DNA of 64,000 nucleotides, taken from Auanema rhodensis. Lineage: Eukaryota; Nematoda; Chromadorea; Rhabditida; Rhabditidae. Numbering within the stretch: position 1 is the stretch's first letter; every line of letters begins with the position of its first letter. Below are positions 1-11,847 of the stretch, piece after piece. The stretch is taken from NCBI GenBank assembly GCA_964057225.1, contig OZ059894.1, positions 13,464,131 through 13,528,130 on the forward strand, given 5' to 3'. The position numbers were made by a program, and so were the translations under genes. The notes under the pieces are model-generated. The model was not told the DNA's origin. It worked only from the letters and a program-made list of their open reading frames with translations, and ran no database searches.

Positions 1-335
1 CTTGTTATCTTTGTGTAATATGGATACTCTTTGACGTAGCTTGGTTATCAGAAAGCTCAAGTGATTATGAATGATCCGAAGAGTCTGCTTCAACGTGGAA
101 GTTAAAGATAAGAAGGAAACCCGAAAAAATAGGTTTAAAACTTTTCATTTGTAAGATAAAATAAGATATCAAAAATAAAGAAGATCTAATGTGTAGCACA
201 AAAACCTTTTAAACGAAGAATATATTAATATTCAAAATAAAGAATTACAGTGATAAATAAATATATAAATAAATAATATGAGCGAATGGAATGTAGAAAT
301 AGAAGTATTTAGTGCAGATTATTATGAAACAAAAC
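1..335. other. Left-edge AT-rich sequence, no gene seen
   Basis: No open frame with splice context and no RNA gene is visible here. The sequence is AT-rich and lies upstream of the cathepsin B promoter. Confidence 0.5.
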
Positions 336-543
336 CTTATCTTGCACTTCTAATTTATCATGAAAGATTAATTCTATTGAATTCTACTCCAGCAGTTTCC
401 CTTTCTTCATTATCATAATAACTCATGTGATTCAATGGGGTTCAATCTGCTGTGCTAGCTAGTGTCAGGTTTTTGTGATAAGGGCAATGAAAGTAGCTGA
501 AATCTTATCTAGCTTCTTAATTTTTTTCTGAAGCGTATAAATA
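336..543 (+). promoter_or_regulatory. Promoter of cathepsin B gene: GATA sites and TATA box
   Basis: A TATAAATA box lies at 536-543, about 50 bp before the start codon at 594. Upstream are GATA-factor-type sites: AGATAAG (reverse) at 336-342, TGATAA (reverse) at 410-415, TGATAA at 476-481 and AGATAAGA (reverse) at 503-510. In nematodes such sites with a TATA box are typical of intestinal digestive-enzyme genes driven by ELT-2-like GATA factors. The sites are seen; intestinal control is inferred. Confidence 0.6.
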
Positions 544-593
544 TGAAACCGCCAAGGCTAATGCCAGTGTTCTGGGTCGCACCTGCTCTCAGA

Positions 594-1809
594 ATGGTGA
601 GTTTGAACGTTTCGTTTACGCTTTTAACGAAGCAGAACTCATATTTGCATTCGTTATTAATTATAAATTATATTTGCAGAAGTTTGTTATCCTCGCCCTT
701 CTTGGGGTTTCATCTATTTCGGCTTTTGCCGTAAAAAACCAAGAACAAGTCTTGGAATCTGTTCGCAGCCGTGTCATCTCAGCTGAAGCTGAACTTCTTT
801 CTGGAGAAGCCCTTGCTGAGTATGTCAACACCCAACAGAAGTATTGGTTCGCTGAACCCTCCAAGTTCACCGAGGAAAAGATGAGAGCTAAACTTATGGA
901 AGAGAAATACCTCGCTCCAGTTGAAGATCATGAAATCGCCCCAGAACTCACTCATATCGAACTTGAAGCTATCCCTGACTCTTTCGATGCTCGTGCTCAG
1001 TGGAAGCAATGCTCCAGCATTGGATTCATTCGTGACCAATCTGACTGCGGAGCTTGCTGGGCATTCGGAGCTTCAGAGGCTATGTCTGACAGAGTTTGCA
1101 TTGCCAGCAACGGAAAGAAAACCCCAACTCTCTCTGCTGATGATCTCCTTTCTTGCTGTGGAAAAGCCTGTGGAGATGGGTAAGTATTTAAGTTCTTAGT
1201 TTTCTTAATTTTCTGATACTAATGTAGGCTAAAAAAATGTATTATAGATGCAAAGGAGGATACCCTATTCAAGCCTGGAAGTTCTGGGATAGCCACGGAG
1301 TCTGCACTGGAGGACTCTATGACTCTCACGTCGGATGTAAGCCATACCCAATTGCCCCATGTGGACACCACAAGAACGAAACTTACTACGGACCATGCCC
1401 ACAGAAGGAATACCCAACTCCCAAGTGTACTAGCACTTGCCTTGATTCTAGCTACAAGACTAGCTATTCTGATGATAAGTACTACGGAAAGAGCGCCTAT
1501 GGAGTTGCAAGAAATGTTGCTGCTATCCAAAAGGAAATCATGACCCACGGACCAGTTGAAGCTGCCTACACTGTTTATGAAGACTTCTACCAATACAAGG
1601 GAGGAGTTTACGTTCACACCGGAGGAAAGAAACTCGGAGGACACGCTGTCAAGATTCTCGGATGGGGAGTCGACAACGGAACCCCATACTGGCTTGTTGC
1701 CAACTCTTGGAACAACGACTGGGGAGAGCAAGGATTCTTCAGAATCATCCGTGGAGTCAACGAATGCGGAATTGAAGGTGCCATCGTTGCTGGTCTTCCT
1801 AAGGAATAA
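594..1809 (+). CDS. Cathepsin B-like cysteine peptidase precursor
   Basis: Secreted or lysosomal papain-family (C1A) endopeptidase, probably a gut digestive enzyme. Exons 594-596 (only the ATG), 680-1179 and 1248-1809 give 354 aa. The lone-ATG first exon is followed by GTGAGT, and exon 2 opens with KFVILALLG, which makes a signal peptide (about residues 1-18). A propeptide runs to about residue 100. Catalytic residues: oxyanion Gln121, nucleophile Cys127 in DCGACWAF, His300 in [11 protein letters not shown], Asn320 in [10 protein letters not shown]. The occluding loop with its His208-His209 pair ([15 protein letters not shown]) marks true cathepsin B with exopeptidase ability. Length is normal for the family and all key residues are present. 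A poly(A) signal AATAAA is at 1847-1852. Codon use is biased toward C-ending codons compared with the neighbours, which suggests high expression. Confidence 0.96.
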
Positions 1810-2031
1810 GCTGTACATTACTGTAACCAACCAAACCATTTTTAATAATAAATAATTTTATTCTGAAAGTTTTAAAACCATATTCATTTCAATATCATTG
1901 ATAAATCAACTTGAAATCGGAATAATCCGAAGTTGTTCTTTGATTCTTCTTTGATAATATAATTATTCATTTCAAAGATTCATTATAACTTTTATACATT
2001 TCTTATTAATTCTTATTAGGTTTCATTTGCT

Positions 2032-3440
2032 TCATCCAACTCCAATTCCACTGCCTACTCCGATCGGACCTGATCCAGGAGCTTTAACACCAACTCCACC
2101 ACTAACTCCTACGATACCATTTCCATTTTTGCCTGTTCCCATACCTCGTCGGTATTGTTCTGGTTGACTTGCACCCATGATACCCAAATCAAGACCTAAA
2201 GTGTTTTTATTTACAAAATGAAGAAAAAATTTTGATACCTAGATCGACACCAACACTTTCACCCATTCCAGGTATAGGACCAACATCAACGCCCCATCCA
2301 ACACCAACTTCCATTCCTGGTACTGCTCCGACACCGAATCCAAATTTGCCACTAACACCAACATGTCCAATCTAAACATCGTTGAATTTTTATCGATATA
2401 TACATCTGCTTCTTTTTTACTCCTTTGCTATCAGGTGGCGCTCCCAGTCGGGGTCCAGGAAGTTGATGAACATTAGGCACTTGGCAAAATGTTGAATAAT
2501 CCTACAATAATGAAATACTTTCAATTAAAAATTAGCAGATTTTTAAATACTTTACAAAATTCAACCAAATCAACTCGAAGTGGTTTACTCGGTTGACATG
2601 TGAAAGCAAAATTTCCTCTTAAATCAGAGCAAAACCTTTGATCTTTAGGATGCAACCCAGGATAAACTCTAAAAGTGAAATTTTTTTGAAATTATCAAAA
2701 AAAAAATTACGTGTATAAAGATGATTGTTTTCTTCGATTTTGTTCTTCATAATATTGTTGCCTTTTATAAGAATAATATTCATTTAAACTATGAAAGTGT
2801 GTTCTTTTTTTCTTTTCCGATTGATGTTGTGGAGATCTGAGCCAAGAGCCTTATGGTACGAGAGGTAGACAATCAAACCTGGTAGTTATATCATCAAATG
2901 GATTGATATCGTCAACATCTTTTGTGCTTGAAATGGAACCACCAGCTTCTTCTTCGTCCGCTAACTCTTTTAGTCTTTGATGAGTTAACCCACCACTATC
3001 TATACTTCTTGACGTCAATTCTAAATTCTCAGTTTTTGTATTCGAATGTGGTTTTGGTTGAAGTTTTAAGTTTTTATTGAAATCAAGTTCTTTTTTTTTA
3101 CTAAAAGAACTAATCAATACTAAATTATTTAATATTGAGAATTACAAAATAAACTTACTCTTCTGTAAAGATGATCGACATGTAGAAAGATGTGGCTCTG
3201 CTTTACACAATTCTTCTTTTGAAATTGATAAAAAATCTTGTGCTTCTATAATTAAAATTAAAAAAGTGTTATTAAGATATTAATTGAAATATTATTAATA
3301 ATAATTTTATAAAATTCATATAATCTTTATATAATAAAAACCTTAAAAATATGATAAATTAATAATAGTTATTTCTTACCGGATAAAGAGGAAAAAACAA
3401 AAATTCCAATAAAATAACAAAGAAGTTTGTGATTTAGCAT
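2032..3440 (-). CDS. Secreted Cys-containing, Gly-rich protein of unknown function, with an in-frame UAA
   Basis: Seven exons on the minus strand: 3440-3380, 3245-3159, 3119-2711, 2668-2551, 2501-2421, 2371-2239 and 2195-2032. All phases agree and the total is 351 codons. The N-terminus is a signal peptide (MLNHKLLCYFIGIFVFSSLS). A polar, charged middle is followed by a domain with spaced cysteines (FCSDLRGNFAFTC, LVEFC, DYSTFC, then PNVHQLPGPR). The last two exons encode a Gly/Val-rich low-complexity tail rich in GVG and GIG. Codon 139 is UAA (2851-2853), and the same frame stays coding on both sides of it; no splice pair of normal intron size removes it cleanly. It may be a nonsense mutation, an assembly error or an unrecognised intron. 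I do not recognise the family. Compared with a normal gene, only that codon is wrong. Confidence 0.75.
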
Positions 3441-4811
3441 GTGTTGATGTGTATCTGTTTTCAGTTAAAGGAAAATTGGGTGGAACAGGTAGGGAAAAAG
3501 AAGAGATGGGAAAATGACAATGATTATTACAGCGAAAAAGTGATTGGCAAATCAGAAAAGAATCTTGTTGAAAGTGTTCTGAAGACAATGAAGAAGCTTA
3601 AAGAACTTTTTTCACGATAAGTCTCGAGAAAACCGTTGAAAATACAAGTTTTCTTGATTCGTTTTCTTAAGTAAATTTCTTTTTATTGCAAATGTATCAA
3701 TTTTTCGAATTTCTGATGCTTACGCAACTAACAAGTCTGTTGGTATTCTCAACTCTTCTCAACAACTCAACTCTCTTCATCATATTATTCAAGATTTATA
3801 TGATCACAGATTCTTTCTTCTGTACTTGATTGGAAATTTCTTAATTTCACGAATACATCGTTTTGTGGACTGTTTGTATAAATCAACATCTTTATTTAGA
3901 TCAAACTATACAAGAATTAAAAATAATATCGACATAAGCATATACATATGTGTCTGTATCCTTTTATATATAAATTTTTCGGGTACCCGGTATTTAGTGT
4001 CGGACCGCACGTACACCGATCGAACCATATCTTCATATGAACCACTTTTGCAAACACTCTTCTAAAAAACAAATGTATTGAGCAATGGCAGACTTTATTT
4101 TTTAAATCTCAATAAGGTGACATTGCATCGCAAAAATATTAGTATAAATGGAGCAGAATCGCTCATGCTGGACTATGTTCCTGAATAAATCCCTGGTGTT
4201 AAATATCCTTTCAAGATCTCTACTAGTATCATGGCACGACAAAACATTTTTGAATTGAGATTTGGTACTTAGAAAGAATCAAAAAAAAAGAAAAAAATCC
4301 AATGTATCGTTATTGTATGTTATCATTCACTAAATTTTGTCCTTTGATATGGTAAGATCTTTATTATTGTTTTCATAATTAAAATATTTTCTTAAATAAG
4401 AATGTTCATATTCGTATACATTATTATAAAATTGAAAAAGTAAAAGTGAAGTCTAGCATCTAGATCATTTTTGGAAAAACAGAAGAATAATCAGAAAATG
4501 TCTGTATGCAATAATGAAAAAAAGAAAATGGTTCTTTTCAATGTCGTTAAAGGTCATCTAAGTTAGTAGTATACATTATATCTCATAAATATTTGTTCAT
4601 TATCCAATGCACAAAAATGTTTTAGAAAAGTTTTTGTGAAAATAAAAACAAAATAGGGTCTCACAACGATAGAAATAATAACAACGGTTTCTGAGGGCAA
4701 AATTGGACTGAAGAAGACGAGGATTGATGGCAGACTAAGGAACATTTTCTTCCTGTAGTCTACGTCTGCACGCATACATTCGATACCCGAATTGTTAAAC
4801 ATATTGGAGAG

Positions 4812-4866
<55 letters not shown>

Positions 4867-5307
4867 GGAGAGAGAGAGAAAGAAAAAGAGAGAGAGAGAG
4901 TGAGGGAAAAAGAAAGAAAGGTAGAAAAATAGATTGAGAGGGAAAGAAAGAGAGAGAGAGTGAGAGAGAGCAAAAAAAGGTGAAAAGTACGGTATAAAGA
5001 AGAAATGATAATTTCAGTTCACAATAATAAGCTTAATGACAATGAATAATAACTTAAAGGTCATCCTAATTACGTGTTATGTAGATGACATTTGTAAAAT
5101 CACAGGAAGAAAACAAGACTGAATGGAATGAACAACAGCTGCAACATAAGCTTTGATATTAAGCTCGAGTTTTCATTGTTGCATGAATAATAAAACATGT
5201 CAGAAGAGTGTAGTTTACATTATACTGGCTGATTAAATAATCTTATGTGAAAATATAAGTAGTAGATAATAGAAGAGTTGATCAATCGATCTTAGGAATC
5301 ATGTTGC
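3441..5307. other. Intergenic AT-rich DNA
   Basis: No gene is seen apart from the AG-rich microsatellite at about 4810-4940. Short open frames here lack splice context and a coding look. A perfect palindrome CGGGTACCCG lies at 3980-3989. Confidence 0.5.
4810..4940. repeat. (AG)n microsatellite, imperfect
   Basis: A run of AG dinucleotides about 45 bp long (about 4815-4860) is followed by degenerate AG-rich sequence. On the minus strand it reads as (CT)n and produces an artefactual Ser/Leu-rich open frame. Confidence 0.95.
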
Positions 5308-6312
5308 TCAAAGATTGACTAAAAGCCTAGTCCATGAAGTTGCCATAGTTAAGAACATTAGAACTGTTGGCGGTGGATGTCTGGAGCTTTTGACTACTTC
5401 AGGATCAACCTATATTATATGAGATGAGTAATTATAAGTTAATATAAATAGAAATACCTTATTAACTTTCTCCTTTTCATCTTTTCTATCGTATTCATCA
5501 AAATCAACTGGAACAAGATCTGGAATATTGTTATATTTTAAAGAATAGTATATGTTTATATGTATATACCATCATCTTCTTCATCACCTTCTTTTCCAGA
5601 AGTAAACAGATCAGTTTTATCTGCACCAGGAAATAAGAGATTGTCTGGTGGTGGGGCAGCTCCATTCTAAATATATATTTCATAACTGATAATAAACAAA
5701 ATACGTACACTATCATCACCATCATCTTCTTCACCGTCTAATTTTGGGTTCTCATAGTCGACAAGTGGATTCTGTTTCAAAAACTGAGCATCAGGAAGCA
5801 AAGGTGCTAGTGGGTCTTCTAAAAATTTGAAACAAACATTTGTGTAAAGGGTAAATGTAGATAACTCACCTACAGCTCCTCTTCGATCAACTAATTTATT
5901 ACAATAATCAGTTTGGCACATACAATGTTTGCTTTTACCGTCTGGCTCTAACCAACATCCGTTTTTCTGCTTATTTTCTTTATCTGAAATGTTTAACTCT
6001 AATAAAAAATAAGAGTTGAATAGCTCATTCAGATGAAATCTTTCGTAAAATGAAGAACGAAAATATCACCTTTCATAGCTAATAAACAAAAGGCAGTAGA
6101 TGTCTTGTTATCTCCATTTTCAACTAAAAATAACCAGATAAATGATGGAAAATATAAAATTTTCATTTACAAATCATGCAGGCAACTCCTTGACAATTGC
6201 GTTCTTTGGTGCATTCTTGGTGGTCGGGACCAGTGTTATAGCAATCATAACAAGTCAGGGTTAAAGATAGAGATATGCAAGTAATTACGAATAAGATGAT
6301 ATTTCGGAGCAT
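5308..6312 (-). CDS. Secreted Ly6/uPAR-like protein with acidic linker
   Basis: Seven exons on the minus strand: 6312-6171, 6123-6070, 5998-5870, 5818-5709, 5666-5570, 5519-5458 and 5409-5308, giving 231 aa with consistent phases. The start codon follows TTTTTAG directly, a likely spliced-leader acceptor. A signal peptide (about 1-20) is followed by a three-finger Ly6/uPAR pattern: CYDCYNTG, CTKERNCQGVAC, C in the next exon, GCW, and the closing motif CMCQTDYCN, which matches the family's C-x-C...D-x-CN ending. A Pro- and Asp/Glu-rich linker follows (GEEDDGDD, GDEEDD). The tail is moderately hydrophobic (TVLMFLTMATSWTRLLVNL) and could be a GPI-attachment signal. Nematode genomes carry many such small extracellular proteins; the partner cannot be told from sequence. 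Confidence 0.88.
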
Positions 6313-6603
6313 CTAAAAATAATTATTTGCTTTTTGTTCACAAACAAGAAAAAAGAAACTTCAAAAAAGAAAAAATGAAAAAAAAACGAAAATAAAATAA
6401 TATTTTAAATGTACAACATACTGGAACAATAAAAAATTAGAAGCAGATCAACGTTCTCTTTACTAGCTCGTGAATAAATACAGGTGCCAAGTACTGATGA
6501 ATAAGTTTGACAGTTAAATATGGCGAGTTAAATAGAAGTAAATAGACTATATCATTACTTTTTCATTTAAAAACTACATTTTTAGTTCGGAACAATGAGC
6601 TTC

Positions 6604-6800
6604 TTACAAAAAAATTTGGTCTTCGTTGATCTTCTGACGAACACGGACTGTGGAGGTCAGCTTGTATAGCGGAGCAAGCTCCTTTGTGTTGATCTTGCGA
6701 CTGATCGTCTTCACGTGGGTTGCTTCAATTTCCCTAACGCCTAGCCCCTGCTTTTTTCCCACCTCTGAGATCATATGGTAACGGTAATAGTTTATTGCAC
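6604..6800 (-). CDS. Isolated coding exon of an unrecognised minus-strand gene
   Basis: The minus strand carries a coding-like exon that starts after an AG at 6801-6802 and reads AINYYRYHMISEVGKK... to ...RVRQKINEDQIFL before a TAA at 6604-6606. It is rich in Lys, Thr and charged residues, with balanced base composition that stands out from its surroundings. A good donor (GTAAGAAG) overlaps the stop, so the exon may be internal. Entry phase 1 matches the exit phase of the candidate exon at 15122-15154. I do not recognise the family. Confidence 0.5.
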
Positions 6801-9800
6801 CTTATTTGAATGAATTTAGTAATATGAGAAGAGTATTAGAAATGAAGCCATAATGAGGGAAACAATTGATAATGACAAATAGAATAATAAAGATATTAAA
6901 ATTAAAAAGTAAATATAAGCTAAAGTAGTAAAAATACTGATTGAAAATCAGTGACCGATGAAGTTAACTGATAATCGTTCAACTTTCTCTTGGACTTATG
7001 TAAATAAGTTTTATAAGCAGTTCAATTCTGTGATAAAGTATCAGATTAGCGTAAGATTTTGGTAAGTCCGAGTACAAAATGAATAAAAAGGAAGATGTGA
7101 GAAGAAAAAATGGCTCTGCCGTTAGATCTGAATTATAATACGATGGATTCATCACACTGTTATTCTCATTTATGTGTAGCTCCTTTGCTCAAGTGTTAAT
7201 CCAGTTTAATGAGATAAAAACGACTAAGCTTATTACAGATACTCTTCGAGAATATTATGACGTCAGTTGTATTTCGTCTGGTGTTGTCATCAGCCAGTCA
7301 TCATCAAACTAGAGGTATCATTACTAAGTCATCACATCATCCGCTTTGTCATCAATAATGCTTAGAAGAGCAAGGAAATAGAGAAGAACATGTGTGATGG
7401 AGAAGAGAGACAACTGTATTTTCAGGAGCAAAATAAATAAAAATTCTATTAAAGTGTTTGTTCATAATTGCTTTTAATTTTGTTTATCACACTCAATTTC
7501 CTAATATTTTCTCTAATTTCTTCATCACAATCCTAATCTATCATACGTGAAACGTTCACGTGAAAGTACACGTATCACAATCATGGCAGAGAACGGTTGC
7601 ATACTTCATTTTTCTCTTTTTCAACTTTTTTAAAATAATATCATATCATAGCACAACGAAATTCACGCATTTATCATTTTTCAATATGAAATCGATATGA
7701 ATATTATATATTTATGATAATTTCTGAACTTATTATCTTAGAATTATAATAAGATAGAAATACATATGTACATTGTTCAAAGATTTGGAATGTAGCTTAG
7801 ACATTCAATAACAAAAAATTTTCGATTGTTTTAAAATCTTAAAAATATTATAAATGTAGAATATAAGTCAAATAGAGAACAAATTAAATTGGGCAATAAA
7901 CTTATTTTGCAAGTCTTGTATTTCTAATTTTGATAAATTTATAGTAATATGAACAGAAACATTCTAAAGATTTATAATACAAAATTTTAGAGTTCAATGC
8001 TGAGCATATATCTATTTGATTATTCAAAAATAATAATATAAGAATAAAAATGTATTTATTAACTTTGAAATTAGTTTCACCATAGATCATTTAGCTTCAA
8101 CTATTCATCAACTTTTCACAAAATCTTGAGATTTCGCGAAAATGTTGAGATTAAGGTAAGGAATAATTCATTTGTATTCCAGAGAAATCGTCCAATAATA
8201 AGTGAATAATATATTATATAAATTATAAACTTTATCTTATTTTTTTCTAAAAAATGATTTTTACATATTCTCACGAATTCTAGAAAATAATTACAAAAAA
8301 AAAAGAAAAATTTCTCTTCAAAAAAATAAAGAGAGCAGGTAGAAATTGTCTTCATTCATAGTATAAGTAATATAGTTTTTTATGAGAATTTATATAAGAG
8401 CGCTTGAAATGCTAACCTTATTAAGTTGTTAGAAAAATTTAAATCGAATAGCCTAACTTCTTCTTTTTAAGTAAACTTGTTTTTAATTCAAGTTGAACTG
8501 GTCTAGAACGTAGGAATAACTGAAAAAAAATGTTTGTTCAACTGGAATCTTTGAAATATTCGAAGAGTTTATTGCTCATAAATCAGTGAAATTTTAAAAA
8601 TTTGATGAACATGAAGAACTTATTGAAATATGATAGCATGGTACCAACATTCATGACTTATTTCAAAAAAGAAAGAAGTAAGTTAAGAATTTGAAAGCAT
8701 TTTGAACCAAGATTAATATATGAAGTAAAAGAAGATTTTTAAAAGATGAGATAAAAGTTATTTTTCGGTAATTTTGGGGAATGTAGAGATTGAGATGGGT
8801 CAAATGTGGTTTATTTGCTCGGGTAAGAAGAGAGAAACGAGAGAATAGTCAACAGAAAGTGTCGTTTGTTGATGTTGTTTTCATGTTTTGAAAACGAAAA
8901 AACATAAGAACTATAAATATTTTTCAAAATTTACTGAAAGTAATTGATAAGAAAATCATAATTGGAAAAACTAGCTGAGTGCTTGAAATTGCTGCTCAAA
9001 TAGCACAAAGAGAAACTATATGGAGAGCACTGATTCCGTTTTTTTGGAATGTAAGCAGGGTGTTTCTATCTTCTAACTGGTTCAAAAGAGATATTTCTGT
9101 TTGTTTTCAACATCAATTGTGCTCCATCTATAGAAAACAACAAACGAAGAAATAGAAATGGAAAAGTTAGAAACAAATTGTGTGAAAAAACGATGCTTTA
9201 AATTGAACAAGTCAAAACGAAACATGTTTCACTCATATTTTCACATTTTTTCGTATTGAAAATTAACAGAAATGATTAATATGTATAATACAATAAACAA
9301 CTTAACGAGATATTTAATTATGTTAATTATTAATCAAATTATTATATTAGGAATTATAGTTTATATTTAAAAATAGACCAAGTAATATTTATAATATAAT
9401 ATAATATATACATATTTATCTATGTATATATTTTGTAAAAGCTTACTAGCTTAAAATACTTAAACTTGATTGTTTTGCTATTAACTAAAACAAACTCTGC
9501 AGTTTACAGCTATTATAAAAAAATTACATGAAATCTTATGAATATAGAGCCTGTGACGAAGTAAAATGAAAAATGAATACATTCAAAAATTCAAATTGAC
9601 AAAAGAAGATTTGGATATTTGTTGAAGCTTATACTTTATACTTACGATATTTCTCTCCGACTCTTTAATACCTAGTAATATATATATATATAAACGAAAT
9701 GTTATAATGACGGAAGAAATTCGATAACTATTTAAAGAAAAATGTTGGAAGTTGTGTCTGAGTCTAGTGTTCACGGAGTATAATTCGAAAGAACTTGAAA

Positions 9801-11739
9801 GAAGAAGGTAAAAAAAAAATCAAAATATCGAGAGAAAAGGAGAGAATAAGATAAAGGATGGCATGAAGCAACATTCCAAGGCTTAACGAGATGTCACGGA
9901 CAATCGAGTGATGGATGATCCATGTGAAGATGAGATAAGCTCGTACATCTCATTTTTTTAAATCTCAGCTCTTCTTTTATTTATTTTTGGAAGAAAATTT
10001 AATTTAAATGTAATATATAAAAGTAGATAAATGGAAATTGAGTATAAATTATAATGAAATATTTGGTTTATTATAAAAAAGTAAGAAAAGAAACAAGATT
10101 ATATAAATTTAAAGTGACATTCATCCCTAAGTTATTAATACTATAAACAAATTGAAATTATGAAAAAGTTTTACTTGAGCTAATTTAAACATAAAATGTT
10201 TTACAAATACAAAAAAAATTTATAAAAAATGAAAAATGTATTTGAAAAAAAGTCTTCAAAATGAAGAAAAAGTAACGGGTCCTGTAGAAGGTCAATAATA
10301 CACTAGAAACACCAGAGAGAGGAAAAAAAGAAAATCCTGTATACATAAATGAAACAGCAGAATGAGCCGAAGCCTCCCCACCCCTTTTTCCCACTCAAAG
10401 CACCTATCAGAGAAAAGAATAAAAAGAAAAATACTTGATTACCAATAACAGATGAACGAAATACTTTCAAAACATAAGTGAATATCAGAAAATGAATAAG
10501 ATCAACGTACACAATGTCTGTTCATCCATTATTGAAACTAACACGACTGCTACTAGAAGACGACGTAATTTCTGACCCGATTAACGATTTTAACAAACGA
10601 GGTCTCTGAGTGAACAGAGCTTATCCGTTCTGCTCCTATTTTTCAAAATCTACTGGATCTCAAACAGTGATATTCTTGTTTATCTGTGATCCTGCTTGAA
10701 TACACAGTTCATTGAATTGTTGTCATAACTGATATCTCACATATATATGTATTTATTTTGCTCTAATATATAAGAGTTGACTTATTTTTCCTTAGATAAT
10801 TCAATCTATGAACTCGTTATTCGTGTGAATTTAGCATATTTGAGTATATTCAAGAATTGTATACGATCCCGGAGAAAAAAGAATAGAATTCAATAGTAGC
10901 TATTGTTTGAAGTTTAGAAAAAATAAATAAGTTAATCAAACGGGAACGAGACGACATCAGATGAAGTTTAGAAGAATTCTCAGATCACATGGAAATCTAA
11001 TAAATGAAGAAGAAGAAACTTGTGTTGCAAAAAGAGAAGATTCGATCAAGTGCACATGAACAAGTATAAGAATGATTTTCTTAACTTGAAAGGTTTGACC
11101 TTTATGAACTTCACATATTTTTTCTGTCAATCGAACACTTGGAACATGGAAACGATGGTAGCGACAATGAAGGAAAAAATCAAATGATGATGGCATATCA
11201 AATTAACTCGACCAAATATGGTCTTGTGTGGAAATAAGAATGAAAATTAGATAACTGACAAAGACGAAAGAAGTGAAAGACAAAACATCGTAAGATACAA
11301 GGACGGACGATTAGAACGTATACAGCATTGTTGGTCATTCCCACACACCTACTCTCAAATACTAAGGAGCAATTAACAGTTTAAGCATAGTTACCATGAA
11401 TTATTCTATACACCGAATGAATAGAGAATACTAAAGGTGTTTGAAACAAAATTGCAATATGTTCGAAACGAAATTCAAAGAAGGTTTAAGTGGACGTTGA
11501 ACCAATAGGTAGTATGTTCATTATGCTCTTGAGATAAAGAGAAATAAGATTGAAAATTCAAGTGGCTTTGCTCAGATGGTCTAGAGCAGCATTTCCATGA
11601 TTTCGAATTTGTCAACTAATTAAAATTTGCTAATTAAAAGCGAATAAATGAAATATTTGCAAATAAAATACAAATAAAATAAAGAAAATTAGAAACATAT
11701 ATACATCTAAATACAAAGTTATATAATGAAAAATGGAGT

Positions 11740-11847
11740 TTAGTTTGTTTGAAACACAAAATACATAGAATTCCCATCTATGTTCATTGATATAGATGTA
11801 AAATATAATTGACAGTTCTGTGAACTTCCGTTTGCTGTGCAACGGCA
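11740..11847 (-). CDS. Candidate last exon, Cys-containing
   Basis: After a T-rich acceptor ending TTGCAG (AG at 11848-11849), the minus strand stays open for 35 codons, CRCTANGSSQNCQLYFTS... to ...MYFVFQTN, then TAA at 11740-11742. Three cysteines within 13 residues suggest an extracellular fold. Upstream exons were not found. It may belong to the long minus-strand gene proposed for this region. Confidence 0.35.
   Translation of the reverse strand, partial: CRCTANGSSQNCQLYFTSISMNIDGNSMYFVFQTN

Noticed and set aside
3980-3989. Perfect palindrome CGGGTACCCG
   Set aside because: Isolated 10-bp palindrome with no paired copy or nearby gene start; chance is adequate.
7255-7370. TGATGA and CTGA motifs resembling a box C/D snoRNA on the minus strand
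   Set aside because: The motifs recur as part of CATCATC-type repetition, and no terminal stem or guide spacing was found.
11563-11610. tRNA-like stretch GCTCAGATGGTCTAGAGCAG
   Set aside because: It resembles a D-arm, but no anticodon arm, T-arm or acceptor stem can be paired downstream.
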